Under the pieces are notes generated by a model that saw only the letters and a program-made list of their open reading frames with translations, made no database searches and was not told where the DNA came from. Below are positions 21,771 through 36,716 of a stretch of DNA of 64,000 nt, in pieces. The position numbers and the translations under genes are program-made. Source of the DNA: Neoechinorhynchus agilis (Eukaryota; Acanthocephala); assembly GCA_051530055.1 (NCBI GenBank), contig CM121341.1, positions 11,780,001 to 11,844,000 on the forward strand, in the 5' to 3' direction. Within the stretch, counting starts at the first letter, position 1. Each line of letters opens with the position of its first letter.

Positions 21771-22639
21771 AAAATTATTCAACGGTAAACTTGTTTCTAA
21801 TATCCACTATATCGTATTAAACTAATCATTTTCTACCATTAACATATTTAAGTTCCAGATTCGTGTTTTCGGGCATAAGGAATGCCATAAACATACCGCT
21901 AAAATTTTCATGGTAAAACATTTTATCGGTTATTTGGTCATAATCATTGGGAATAGCCTTTAGAGCTGCTCGAAGAGAATGGAGAATTGAACGAAGTGAT
22001 TAGTTAGTGAGAGAGGCGTTTCCACGATAAATACTTTTGCTACGCACCTAAACATATCATTTACTTGTCAGTTTTACCCCGGGTAGAGCCGCCTTAGACG
22101 TCAAGGAGATATTTCTTTCAATTTGATAGTGGACAGCGAAAATGTGATAATTTTTCGTTTGTATAGGCAATTTCGGGAGAAAACTTTCGCTGATATTTAG
22201 GTACAGAAGACGAAAAAAAAACGGCTAGTGAAATCGCGGCCATTTTCCGGCTATTTAACAGATTTCAAAAGCGTAAATTCTTGAAAAATTCAGATGCAAA
22301 AGGTAAAATGGCGGATTCGACAATGAATATTTTCGCTTCTTCTAATCAATTAGTAACATTCTATACTAATTGAATAAAAAAACAGAAAGTGTTGCAAATT
22401 GAAATGCGAGTATTTATAAGTTTTTAACCGATTTCGAAAGCCCAAGTTCGTGAAGCTTGTATGTAAAAACTGGAAATGATAAAGCTGCGAATGCAAATAC
22501 GATTATTTTGGAGTTTTTAAGAAGTTTCAGAATCAAATATTGCAAAAAGGTTGATAACAGTAAGGAAAATAATGAAGCAACCCATTTAAATCTAATTAGT
22601 TTCCATTCTTCCAATAGATATCGAGAACAAATACTGCCA
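21771..22639. other. Spacer
   Basis: AT-rich. A stretch near 22150-22200 is weakly similar to 22785-22860 (TTTTTCGTT...ATAGGC.A.TTC), suggesting old duplicated repeat sequence. There is no coding evidence. Confidence 0.35.
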
Positions 22640-22745
22640 AACAATCCTGTGAATTTATCAAGGTTTTTTGTGAGAAGCATAAGATTTTGCCGAAATATCG
22701 GACCTAATAAACTACTTCAATTTTTACACCATATAAAAGGGCATC
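22640..22745 (+). repeat. Half fold-back unit
   Basis: Contains TTTATCAAGG...TTTTGCCGAAATATCGGACC followed by AATAAACTACTTCAAT and CCATATAAAA. This matches the right outer arm of the fold-back at 6135-6210. The inverted partner arm is missing or unrecognisable, so it is a solitary half. Confidence 0.6.
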
Positions 22746-23073
22746 AACAATTTAATCTTAAAACAAAAATACGATTGACAATGGTTATTTTTCGTTATCA
22801 TAGGCGACTTCGAGAGCAAAATGCCCCAATATTCGTATACGGAGACGGAAATAATAAAGCTACTGATAAGTCGCATTCGTCTCAAATCTTTTTCAGAATT
22901 TGATCGAAGTAAAATTTCACCCCGAAAAACTATTTTAAATGTTTAACTGTTTTAGGGTTAAAAATCATGGTTAAAAGATCCAAAAAATCATCCTCCATAT
23001 AAAAATGAATTGTGTTTTCTATCATTCCCTCTCTTGCGTTCAATAATATCCTTATACGATCCGCCAGCGTGTT
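22746..23073. other. Spacer, 3' of PIGL
   Basis: AT-rich, with part of the weak duplication shared with 22150-22200. No gene seen. Confidence 0.3.
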
Positions 23074-23846
23074 TTAGTCAACAACGAGTTCGTTCATACA
23101 AGCATACCTCGATAAGAGCATGTACAATACTCGGAACCACTTCAATTGACTTTTATATTTTCTCATTGCGTTAAGACTGAACGACAGCGGGCACACTGCC
23201 TTGTATCCTTTATAAAGCGCATTGAATGGTAGTTCAAATAACGACAAATACTTTCTCCATAAAGACACGGATCGTAGTCTGTAAACCGTGATTCCGGAAT
23301 GAAACGGAAAATACGTGCGTCCAATCGATCTATGATTCACATGTCCACTGATTCCATACGAATCAAAAGTGATCACATTCGGACAGTTGGCCTGGGTGGT
23401 GACATTTTCGACAATGTCAATAATCTGATCGGAATCATAAAAAACGTGAGGATCATCGGGAAACGGCGTGGACGGGGTGATCGTTGTGGATCTTTACTTG
23501 ATCTAATACCTGTAATAGACCCACATTCCTTTAAGTGTCCACTTACATTTAAAGCCTGAGTTGCTTTTATGATCTCCATACGTCTGATACGCTCATCAGT
23601 GTTGTAGTTTCCAGCGGATAATGAAAGCAAGTAAACAGAGTGTCCTTGGGATCTCAATGAAAATATCGTTGGGGCGAAAAACATGCACTCATCGTCCGGA
23701 TGTGCAAAAACAATTACAAAGCATTGATTCTTAGTGTCCGGAAACTGACCGGAGTTGTACCACGAAGTAAATTGCGGTACCATCAATAAATAGTGACATA
23801 GTGCCAGGTAGAAGAGCATTGGACGGATAACGAAACGCACGAACAT
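23074..23846 (-). CDS. PIGL: N-acetylglucosaminyl-phosphatidylinositol de-N-acetylase
   Basis: The second enzyme of GPI-anchor synthesis; it removes the acetyl group from GlcNAc-PI at the ER membrane. Exon 1 is 23846-23547: it starts with a hydrophobic N-terminal anchor and then FAHPDDECMFFAP, the metal-binding motif, and LLSLSAGNY. A 37 bp intron (GTAAGT...ATTACAG) follows and exon 2 begins at 23509. From about 23460 the frame continues FPDDPHVFYD, VITFDSYGISGHVNH (second metal-site motif) and KSQLKWFRVLYMLLSRY to the stop at 23074. The frame entered from the intron (VLDQVKIHNDHPVHA) and the FPDDP frame differ by one step near 23470. The cause could be a recent frameshift, a base error, or a splice site I have misplaced. 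All conserved blocks are present. Confidence 0.85.
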
Positions 23847-25364
23847 CTACCAACCTGACAGGGGGGAGGTTTAGTCTGCCAGAGATCTTTAAAAAATTAA
23901 ATGTCTATTGTTTCTTTTGATATACGAGCAGGAATGGTACTTCAAGTGCAATTTTCATTCTCGGTTTGTTAACTTGTATGGATTCGACAATAGGGATTAT
24001 GAATATATTTTTAGTCTCTAGTTTCTCGTTTTAAATCAAAAATTCCTTACTTATTTCAAGGGTATCGATCTCATATCGAAGGAAATGCTATTATGTGGCG
24101 CATTAGAATTTTTAACTAATGGATATGGAATTTATCGCGAAATCGTTTCTCAAATACAATCTTTGCTTTGGCACAAAAATTAGGTATAAAATGCAAATAG
24201 TCTAACTTAATGTTGAAGATAAAGAAGAATAACGTTTCTAGTGCTATTTTGTGTACTAGTTTTTAACGCCTTCGTACTTACGTCGTTGGTATAAAAACAA
24301 GGGTGATTCGAATTGCTAAACAAATTATGTTTGTTAAAATAGCGTGGCTCAGATTTTGGCCCTCTTCGAGTCACAAAAGAAGAGTTAAAAATGCTGGAAA
24401 TATACGCTTTTTATCCTATATAGAAGATTTAATTTGCGTAAAATTGATCCCGATTAAAAAGGGTACTGTCTTGACATTAAATGATGAACTTCCGTCTTAA
24501 TTTTTCTTGAATCGCCGACGTATTTAAACTATATAAATTTCTCATAATATGTTAAGAGTTCAAACACAATGAGGCTAAAGAGATCATGCAAAATGAAACT
24601 TCTGCGTAATCTACAGCCGTGGTACGAGTAAAGAAATGTCTGCGATCATAGACGACAATTTAGTGCAATTCAAAAATCAACGATAGGGGCACCGGGTCAA
24701 AAGGCCGAAGTTCCAATCGATTTCGCGGTGAGATTTCCATTAATATTTTAGATGGCATATTAACTAATGTAGAAGGAACTTTGAGTTATACCTTTTTTGG
24801 ATTTTCATCGGATTTAAACATAGACAAGAGAATTCTACCATTGACTTTGTATTTATCACCTAATTAAATACCGTTTAAATCATTAAAAATATATTATTGA
24901 TTATTTTTCGATTGACCTACTTTATTAGTTTAATTGAAAAAACCTAAGGCACGAGCAACGTGAAAATAGGCGGATCTAAGTATGCGAAAGCGGCTACTTT
25001 TCCATCGAATTTAGAACATTGGTTGATAGACAGCTGCGAAAACCGAGATTAATCGGTTAATAGTCGCCGGCTGACAAACTGAATTGGTAAGACATTTCCC
25101 TGCTGCGACGAAGACAGTCTTTAAGATGGTGACAATGATGAGTGAGTAATCAAAGGATAAGACTATAGGTTATTTGAATAATTTCCTAGCGCTTTTAATG
25201 ACGAATTTTTAGTACTCCCTTCATCCTAATCAACTCCAATAACCTCAATTTCGATGGCTTATTTGCGCCAGCACTTGAATTTTGATTGATCGGACTTTTT
25301 GCGTGTCGGACGCTCGTGAGTCCCTAAAAAGTGATATTAAAACACTCGGATTGCTTAGAATTAT
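23847..25364. other. Spacer
   Basis: About 1.5 kb upstream of PIGL. AT-rich; an open frame at 24303-24500 has no recognisable content. I see no repeat copy or RNA gene. Confidence 0.35.
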
Positions 25365-25500
25365 TGTTCAGGTTTTCAATCGGTAAATAATTTTTTATTA
25401 AAACCACTTGTATTTTAGAACTGATGTTGAACCCGAAGAGGTTCGAAACGTTTTTTACTTTAATCATATACCCCGGTACCTCCCATATAGGCACTACGAT
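25365..25500 (+). repeat. Fold-back unit, single arm
   Basis: Contains the core CTGATGT-T-GAACC, CGAAGA, GGTTC-GAAACG at 25421-25450, then TTTTTTACTTTAAT and CCCCGGTACCTCCCATAT. That tail is shared with the copy at 50780-50805. There is no opposite arm, so this is a solitary unit on the plus strand. Confidence 0.65.
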
Positions 25501-26484
25501 TGCTTTAATTTTTATCCTTATGAATTTAACCCACAACACTAAATAGTCGTAATTTTTTAAAATTTAAAAATAGATTTCGTAGTATTCGTGAACATGGCTG
25601 AACTTTTGCAATTTCTATTGCTTCTCTTTATTCACTAAATTAAGAATGTTCAAATTGTAATTATTTCACGAATCAATATTAACAATAGTTGAAGAACTTT
25701 CAACCAACAAAAGTATTTTGCATCAAAAACAGCTTTTAACTTTAATCCGTTCTTTGAAGGAAAATATTAAAACGAGCGAGCTTAAATTCGGATTTTCGAC
25801 AGTGAGCCATCATGAGTACGACTCGCGCTTTAAATTAACAATCTAGACGCAATTAAGTAAGCGACAAAGGCAAATAAGCGAATTGATGCTACTTCATGAT
25901 CGTCTTTTATACTGCAATGAAAAGCCTAACGATTGTACACCCCTTTAAAATTCTACAATTTTATTCGCACGTTCCTTTGAAGAAAGCGTGTTTTTTACTA
26001 TTCAGATCATTTAAAAGCCTGAAAACATCTGAGATTGCAAACTTCGCACTAAGATTTAAACGGTAGAGAACTCAAGGATTAGCAAGTCTCGCTCGAGTTT
26101 AAATTCACGAAATTACCCATGACCACATCAGATATTCTATATTCAACGAACCCCCTAGAAGTTAACACCAAAAATTAAATCTTATCTGATAGATAAGATA
26201 CGGATATTTTTGAAGATGACTCATTTCCCAAGAACGCAATTGAAAACCAGAAGTTTGAAATAAAACCATTCACTTAATCGAACGATGCTCTTTCCATCAA
26301 TTTTACACGTGTGATGCGCAACCAGACTCCTTTTTTTACTTCCTTATACTCGGCACGCACACGAGAAAAAAACAATTGTACATTTGTGGGTTTTCTCTCA
26401 CATTCGTTGGTCATCTTGTGGCTAGACTGACAAATGTGCCACGTCTATCATCTAAGTGCCCGGATCCTTGCGAAATCGCTTAAC
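25501..26484. other. Spacer, 3' of the kinase
   Basis: AT-rich, about 1 kb. The 3' UTR of the tau-tubulin kinase should start at the right edge on the minus strand. Nothing else is supported. Confidence 0.35.
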
Positions 26485-29027
<2,543 letters not shown>

Positions 29028-29256
29028 GTCTAAAAAAGAAGAAGATTGCCCAGGATCTTAGGGCGATGGAAGGCACCAATTGCCTCAATACAGTGTTCTG
29101 TACCAGAGAAACGTCGCTCCTCTGTCTACAACGGCACATGCACTATGCAGTTTCCTTTCGTTTTAGGAGGTGGCGTGTAGGCGACCCCAACACTGTCTCG
29201 GAGAACACGTGGCGGTTGAGACAGGTAGAGACGCCGAGGAATGGGACATGTTGCCG

Positions 29257-31693
29257 GTGAATGGAACAGATGAACTGCTGCTGCTCGTAAAGGCACAAAC
29301 GATATTGTCGAGTAGAGACGACTAAGTAAACTTAAGCTGACGGCAAATTGTTTCAGTAACTATATGTGGCAGCATTTTATCCACTCGGTGAGTCATGGGT
29401 TCGAGGAGTAGAGATTTCTATCAAAATACGGGAACCCTCGACTTTGAAACTCACGTAGTTCAATTTTGTATATCCATAATAAAATAACCCAACAAGCAAC
29501 TTTGCCCTTTTTGCACTTGAATAGAACAGATGAACAGCAGTTGCTGCTCTTTAAGGCGATAAACGATCTTGTCGAGTAGAGACGAACAAGTAAATCTAAG
29601 ATGTCGGTAGATTGTCTTAGGGACTTCATGTGACAGTATTTTATCTACTCGAGGAGTTATGGGTTCGAGGAGTAGATTTCTATTAAAATACCGGAAACCG
29701 CGACTTTGTAACTCACGTCCTCTGATTTGGTAGATCTATAAAAAAATCCTCAACCGGTAACAGTGCCCTTTTTGCATTTGATGGAACAGATGAACTGCGG
29801 CTGTTGTTCTTTAAGGCGATAAACGATCTTGTCGAGTAGAGACGACCAAGTAAACTTAAGCCGACGGCAAATTGTTTCAGCAAATATATGTGACAGTATT
29901 TTATCCACCCGAGGATTCATGGTTTCGAGGAGTAGATTTCTATTAAAATACACGAAAAACCTTAAGTTTGAAACTCATGTCCCGTTGTTTGGTAGATATA
30001 TAAGAAAATAACCCAACAAGCAACTTTGCCCTTTTTGCATTTGAATGGAACCGATGAACAGCGGCTGCTGCTCTTTAAGGCGATGAGCGATCTTGTCGAG
30101 TAGAGACGAACAAGTAAATCTAAGATGCGGCAGATTGTTCCTCTAAACGTATTTTATCAACTTGAAGGGTCGGGAGTTCAAGGTGTAGATTTCTATTAAA
30201 ATACCGGAAACCCCGACGTTGAAACTACACGTCCTGTTATTTCGTAGATTTATAAAAATTCCCCAACCGGAAACCCTGCACTTTTGGCATTTGAATGGAA
30301 CAGATGAAAAGCGGCTGCTGCTCTTTAAGGCGATAAACGATCTTGTCTAGTAGAGATGATTAAGGAAACCTAAGCCATCGGCAGAATGTCTCCGTAACTC
30401 CACGTTACAGTATTTTATTCACTAGAGGAGCCGTGGGTTCGAGGAGTAGAAATTTCTATTAAAATACGGGATACCTCGACTTTGAAACTCGCGTCCTCTA
30501 ATTTCGTAGATCTATAAAAAAATTCCCAAACCAAGAACATTGCCCATCTTGCATTTGAATGGAGCAGATGAGCTGCGGCTGTTGTTATTTAAGGCGATAA
30601 ACGATCTTGTCGAGTAGAGACGACCAAGTAAACTTAAGCCGACGGCAGATTGTCTTAATAACTTCATGTAGCAGTATTTCGTCAACTTGAGGAGTCGTGG
30701 GTTCGATGAGTATATTTCTGTTAAAATACCGGAAACCTCGACTTTGAAACTCACGTCCTCTGATTTCGTAGAACTATAAGAAAATAACCTAACAGGGAGC
30801 CTTGCACTTTTGGCATTTGAATGGAACAGATGAACAGCGGCTGCAGCTCTTTAAGGTGATAAACGATCTTGTCTAGTAGAGATGATTAAGGAAACCTAAG
30901 CCATCGGCAGAATGTTTCAGTAACTCCACGTTACAGTATTTTATTCACTAGAGGAGCCGTGGGTTCGAGACGTAGAAATTTTTATTAAAATACGGGATAC
31001 CTCGACTTTGAAACTCGCGTCCTCTGATTTCGTTGATCTATAAAAATTTGCCAACCAAGAACAGTGCCCTTTTTGCATTTGAATGGAGCAGATGAGCTGC
31101 GGCTGCTGCCCTTTAAGACGATCAAAAATCTTGCCTAGTAGAGATGATTAAGGAAACCTAAACCATCGGCAGAATGTCTCAGTAACTCCACGTTACAGTA
31201 TTTTATTCACTAGAGGAGCCGTGGGTTCGAGGCGTAGAAATTTCTATTAAAATACGGGATTCCTCGACTTTGAAACTCGCGTCCTCTAATTTCGTAGATC
31301 TATAAAAATTTGCCAACCAAGAACAGTGCCCTTTTTGCATTTGATGGAACAGATTAACAGCGGCTGCTGCTCTTTAAGGCAATGAACGATCTTGTAGAGT
31401 AGAGACAACCAAGTAAATCTAAGACGTCGGTATATTGTCTTCGTAACTTCATGTAGCAGTATTTTATCAACTTGAGGGGTCGTGGGTTCGAGGAGTATAT
31501 TTCTGTTAAAATACGGGAAACCTCGACTTTTAAACTCACGTCCTCTGATTTCGTAAAACTATAAGAAAATAACCTAACAGGGAGCCTTGCACGTTTGGCA
31601 TTTGAATGGAACGGATGAACAGCGACTGCTGTTCTTTAAGGCAATGAACGATCTTGTCGAGTAGAGACGACCAAGTAAACTTAAGCTGACTGC
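29257..31693 (+). repeat. Tandem array, about ten units of about 260 bp
   Basis: The marker GGAACAGATGAAC (with variants) recurs near 29261, 29525, 29781, 30046, 30297, 30560, 30822, 31082, 31345 and 31606, a spacing of about 260 bp. Each unit carries AGTAGAGACGA, a hairpin with arms GTATTTTA and TAAAATAC enclosing GTGGGTTCGAGG, and TTTGAAACTC.CGTCCTCT. Units differ by scattered substitutions, and some subsets share variants (for example those near 30360, 30890 and 31150), indicating unequal exchange. The array ends within a partial unit at about 31693. No conserved protein frame persists. It is satellite-like; the GGGTTCGAGG box resembles a tRNA B box, but no tRNA fold is seen. Confidence 0.9.
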
Positions 31694-34028
31694 AATGTTA
31701 AAACGAGCACGTTTATGTTATATATCTGATGTCAGCAGTCTAAGACTTGTATTTATAAGTAAGTCATAATTAAGATGAAATAATCACTGTGTGCCGATCT
31801 GAACATACTTGCGTATGATCTAACTTATTGGCAGATAAAAAGTGGGCAAATATCGACCTCCCCGTCTGGTATCTTAATGCTTAAATGTTCCCAAATTAGG
31901 TACATTTGACTTAGCTGATTTGTTGTAACACATTCCATAGATTTCGAGCGATGTCGGACTACGTTCGCTGAGAAAAACTCAAACAAGAAAATACTTCTAG
32001 CTAACGGATTTACTATTCTTAGATATCCTCACACCTTTAAAACGTTTGTAAGTGTTCTTGTGTAAGATACGCATCCAGCATCTCACAGGAAGCGAAAACG
32101 ATTTCGGTTTACGCTATAGTAGATATCGAAAAACTGGGCTATAAAGTGCCGCGTTTTTAATTACGTCATCGTATAAGTGAAAGTCCTTAGTTCTTTAAAG
32201 AGAATGGGTGTTATGCTAAAGTTCTCTTAGAATGACGCTATAGTTTCACCATCATACTTGGGTATAACATCGAAAAGATGAATTGAAGATTATCCACCAC
32301 GATTGCCATTTGTCAAAATTAGCCCAAAATAATACACAATCTGATTGAGTAACAATAGCCGAGTTGGATTAATCGTGTACGTTCGGTTTTATAGAGTTAG
32401 AACTAAGGTAATGTGAAGTTGACGCAAATCAAAGCGGCTAATTGAAAATAAATAACACATCAACAAATTTGGCCAACTATTGACTAATTGCCAATAATGG
32501 TATAATCAGATCACAGCGCTTTCAAGAAATCCATTCTAAAAGAGAGGAATTCTGAAAGTGCTTTATATGCTTTGTACCAAATTCAACCAAGTACCGCAAC
32601 GGTCTCGGGGGAATTTCTTAATTTGAGACGGCATTGGATCCACAAATAGCGAGGCGGTACTAACTTGAACATTTGATTGGGGTTTCAATATTTCGTAGTC
32701 ATTAAATTCGAAGATGTGTTTATTATTGTGAAGGCGTTCAAATTTCAGTTGAGGACAAAGAGAAAAATTCACGTGTAAATGTGCGTGAAAAGACCTGTAC
32801 ACGACCAAATCGTGTCACAATTGAATCTCGGTAACACATCTTAGAAAGATGTGACAGTGTCGTGCGGTGAACGCTGAAAAAATGATTTACGAGATATAGA
32901 CTTCGTTAACAAAGGCGAAAAACCTTGATGGATGAATGAGATAATTTTCATAAGCGAAATTCGACCATTAACAAACCTTCAGTGTAACGTTCTTGTTCGT
33001 TCTAAAGGTCGTGTGCGTCGTAAAACTTGATCGAGTAATGTAAACGAATCCAACCAGCGCTCCAAGGCAACCTTTGCGAACGACAACATTATTAGAATTG
33101 ACGGCAACGCCTGTAGAGACGTTGATTGTTGAAGGATATAACACAGCCTAAGACGTTAAAGATTTTTAATAACCCCCCCCATTACTAAATTCAAGACCTT
33201 CAAATCTTCTTAAATAGTGGAAGAGGGCCCATTTATCTTAGAAAGATACCGGACGGCGCAAGACAGTTTCATGTCGAATTGTATACCATTGAATCATCAG
33301 TGTCCAATAATAGGTTTTGATGACGATAAGCTGTTCACACTTCTAAATACGGATTCTAATCTGGATTCAATGATTTGGATAATAAAATTCTACATTTGCG
33401 CTAGGACTTCAAATTAAATTGAATCATTTCAATTTTTCAAAAGCGCCGAAATTCTAAATTTTCTTACATGTTAAATTTTACAAAAAGCCATGAACATAGT
33501 CGATTGAAGGCTATTTTTAGAGCGATATTTTCTTAAAAAAAGCGGCGGAACGACACAAAACCATTTTAAGGAAAAACCAGCCTCCTATTGTTTGATATCT
33601 AAGTTTCACAGTTTTAATTTCCACAAAATGAACTTGAGCACGTTCATTTGGTCGAATGGAAATTTCAGCAGTCAATTAAGGACGTTTGTGCGACACGTGT
33701 TGTCTACTTTTGACCAATGACGTTCTAATAGAGGAGAAGCATATATGGAAAACCACACATTTTTTTAGCGAAGGTCAGAAACTTGTTTACAATGAGCTCA
33801 ATGAATTTTTTTTAAGAAAAAAATCTAAAAACCAGACCTCCACCTGGCCAAGACCCATCTGCTCAGAACACGTGGTCGTTCATTTCCCTACAATTTTAAT
33901 CGCATACGCACATGCACAACGCTGCTTTCGCGGATATAAGGGTGTGGTCAACGATTTAAATTTGTCAAACAAAAACGCGTTCGTGAATTTTGGTTAATCG
34001 CACCTACAACAAAAACAACTAAGCAGCA
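31694..34028. other. Spacer
   Basis: About 2.3 kb. Open frames at 32563-32808 (minus), 33217-33417 and 33686-33997 (plus) are short and unrecognised. The region just before 34029 is probably the 5' UTR and promoter of the Boule-like gene. No repeat copy seen. Confidence 0.35.
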
Positions 34029-34900
34029 ATGGTTAATAGCACGAACGCTACTCAAGACAAGCAAACAAGTGAGTCAAATGACCAAGACAAGGCGATGAGT
34101 GAATGGAAAAGACGAGTTTCCGTTGACTCACATATTCCAAAAGAAGGGATTATTGTGATGAACCGAGTATTTGTTAAAGGAATTCCCAAAAAAGCTGTCT
34201 ATAATGACGTGTACGAAGCTTTCAGCCGATTTGGGTCCGTGACTGATGTAAATATCATTCATGATGAACACGGATACTCAAAAGGGTGAGCTTCTTTTAA
34301 TATACTAAATCGTATATTTATTTCAAAATCTACTATGCCTAGATTCGGATTTATAACTTTCGATAATACTTCAAGCGCTCTTAAAGCTCTTAAACATGAG
34401 GTGAGTACCTTTTGTTTGAGAAATTGGCATTTGAAAATCGGTCATCGCAGAAGCCAATTAAAATAAATGGAATCATTGTTGGAACCGTTGCTCCGGCTAT
34501 CAAAAAAGGAGAAATAAAGCGGTCTTCAAACGATCTAATTGATAGCGCATTAATCAGACCCGGATTTGAAAAATCCTCGCCCACATCGTCTATGTTTCAT
34601 TATCCAGCCACAACTTCGACTACCACCGCCGTCACAAACGTCCCCACTACTTTTTATCTCCCTTTTCCCTCAGCGGCGACGTCGCCGACTTCACCCATAC
34701 TAACGATCCCATCATTTGTTCAATTCCAATCATCGGCCGCGGTACAACCACCGACGACAACGTACCTCATGAACCCGTCACAGCCTCCGCCATTCTGCTA
34801 CTTTGGGATACCGACAACGCCCGTTGTTACCAACAATGGCTACTTTGCAGCGTCTGCAAACTGTGATCTCAATTCCATTGCCGCCCAAATGCCCTATTAA
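34029..34900 (+). CDS. boule: Boule/DAZ-like RNA-binding protein
   Basis: Exons are 34029-34285, 34343-34400 and 34451-34900 (introns 57 and 50 bp; 254 residues). The single RNA-recognition motif has RNP2 NRVFVKGIP, then FSRFGSVTDVNIIHDEHGYS, then RNP1 as KGFGFITF. It is followed by a KPIKINGIIVGTVAPAIKK block, equivalent to the 'KLNIGPAIRK' extension typical of DAZ-family proteins. These are germ-cell translational regulators. The C-terminal half is Pro/Thr/Ser-rich. In the second intron KLAFENRSSQ would be in frame if the acceptor were at 34420, but the intron would then be only 20 bp. A second, C-terminal-looking Pro-rich stretch lies just downstream (34943-35059). Confidence 0.85.
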
Positions 34901-34942
34901 AAAGGACGGTTCTTGGGGGGCTAAGAAAAGTCCTTCTATACA

Positions 34943-35059
34943 TGGGCAGTCCTTTATTCCAGGTCTCACCACCGCCCCCGTCGATGGTACCGCCACCACC
35001 TTATTATCAACTGTTGGCCGCCGCTGTCGCTCAACAAAATCAAGGAAATTACTGCTAAA
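34943..35059 (+). other. Possible alternative C-terminal exon of the Boule-like gene
   Basis: Downstream of the TAA at 34898-34900 another frame reads FQVSPPPPSMVPPPPYYQ then LLAAAVAQQNQGNYC and stops. The Pro-rich content continues the composition of the preceding exon. An acceptor (GGGCAG at about 34949, or TTCCAG near 34961) precedes it. A donor inside the last exon could join it, for example GTCTGC after residues ...YFAA. It may be an alternative 3' end or the true end of the gene. Confidence 0.35.
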
Positions 35060-36140
35060 CGAGAGATTGGCTTTTTCAAATCGCTACTCAATCTCATAAA
35101 CGCATGCACGAGATTTAAGAGGTTTACGCTTAGGGAGCAGGAGGCGGACTCGTTTGGGACACATTGAACATTACCGGAAAATAAAGGGCAAGTCAACACC
35201 TTTCTCAAAAATGAAACGTCAGCACGTGACTCTCCTCACTCCCTTGAGACAATGAAAAAGTTCGTCGTTCCCTTTTTCCCGAAAACACATACTGACTAAC
35301 ATTACTATTCGTCATTTTAATATCAAGTCAATCATGTCTCTCAATTGAACGAAAATTGCATTCTTGACAAATAATCCTGCGCTTAATTTGCGAAACTTCT
35401 AGTCCTCGTGATCCTGTTATCCGTGTCCGTGAAATTCTTTTTTTGGTTTATTAGTCATACTTTCTAAATTACGTTTGTGATCACAAAACCACAATTTGAA
35501 CCGTTCATTAATTTTTTAAAAGTTCTTTTTTTCAAACAAGAATATTAAAATAGGACTTTAAAGACCAAATCTACTCAATCCGCCCTGTGGCGCAAGTTCA
35601 GGTATCTCATATACATTTTAATCGAAATTTTTAATGCTTTTAATTGTTTGCGTTATACACGAAGATCTCGAGTTCCCCACTTGAATTTAATATTGAACGA
35701 TTTACCTGCGCTACAAAAGGAGTTTTTTCTAGATTACATTTCGCCTATTAATAAAGCATTTGAACGTACTTTATTTCCAATTTCTCTCACTTTTTCCGCA
35801 CCTTTAGAATTTTTCGACTAATAATCGATAGACTGAGCAAATTGATCCAATACTAATAATTTATTCGACTTGCTCTTTAAAACCACACTAGAAATACAAG
35901 ACTTTTTGTTCCACTAACACTATTAGTAAAAGAGCAAAAAAGTAATCATTTTTATGCAAAAAAGATACTCAAGTAGTTTTGCAAAAAAAATTGTTATCAA
36001 TTTAAAATATAAACGAGACGACTTCTCGATATCTCGATCGTTAACAATTTATAAACATTCAGATAACTATCAGTATTTGAAAAATGGCCCTCGAAAATAA
36101 GTGATTCGAATGAAATTTCAATGATTAATCTTTGAAATTA
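35060..36140. other. Spacer
   Basis: About 1.1 kb of AT-rich DNA with no supported gene or repeat. Confidence 0.35.
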
Positions 36141-36716
36141 CAGTGGAACGTCGATTATCTGAAAAAGTCAATTATCCGAATATATTTGTTGTCAACTACA
36201 TGAACATTATATAAGTGCATTTTCTAACCGCAAAATGCTTTAGGGTGATTTCGCTTAAGGTCAAACGTGCGATACTCTGCCAGGAAAAGGAAATTTTTGA
36301 TTCGGAATCAGTTTATTGTCAAATTCTTTTGTTAGTTGTGAATGTGGCTTCAAATTCGAAAACGATCGCAATGCCTTGAACGTATAAACAAAACTTGAAC
36401 TAGTGAATCGTCCTGAGAAAGGAACACGTCTCTAGCACAGTTTTATAACGTTGGAAATTCAACAATTTCCAGTCTTGCAACGAAAAAACGAAGATGTTCG
36501 ATGGTACAGAGAAAATAAGTGATTATTTTAAACAATAAGCCTAAAATTATGTAAATCTGTCCCGGTTTCGCATTTTTCTACAACTTCCCTCGCATGTTAA
36601 AAACGTTGATATCTGAAGTCTTGCTTTAAAAACTTGATACATCCAATTGAGTTTTCGGCTATCCGAAATTTTTTTATATCCGAACGTTGTCCGATCCCAA
36701 TTAATTCGGATGAAGA
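36141..36716 (+). mobile_element. pogo/Tigger-like DNA transposon relic
   Basis: The left end CAGTGGAACGTCGATTATC, preceded by TA, matches the terminal inverted repeat typical of pogo-type elements, and a second ATTATCCGAA follows at once. Near 36651-36712 the reverse-complement theme appears as CTATCCGAAATT, TATCCGAACGTTGTCCGATC and AATTCGGAT, but the final end is degraded. Inside, a frame near 36510-36540 ends KISDYFKQ then stop, reminiscent of the C-terminal tail of pogo-family transposases. At about 575 bp it is an internally deleted, non-autonomous copy. Confidence 0.6.

Noticed and set aside
29066-29260. 64-codon frame upstream of the kinase
   Set aside because: Arg-rich, unrecognised, overlapping the edge of the repeat array; no splice or start context.
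29366-31510. tRNA genes suggested by GGGTTCGAGG in each array unit
   Set aside because: No seven-base acceptor stem, D-arm or anticodon loop at tRNA spacing; only the B-box-like string is present.
29393-31539. Minus-strand frames inside the tandem array as a repeated protein
   Set aside because: Frames start and stop at different places in each unit, indels shift them and no residue pattern is conserved.
29260-31690. Tandem array as a CRISPR array
   Set aside because: Units of about 260 bp without short repeats and unique spacers, in a eukaryotic context; this is satellite-type DNA.
34401-34420. 20 bp intron in the Boule-like gene
   Set aside because: It would add a plausible KLAFENRSSQ block, but no other intron here is below 37 bp; the 50 bp alternative keeps frame as well.
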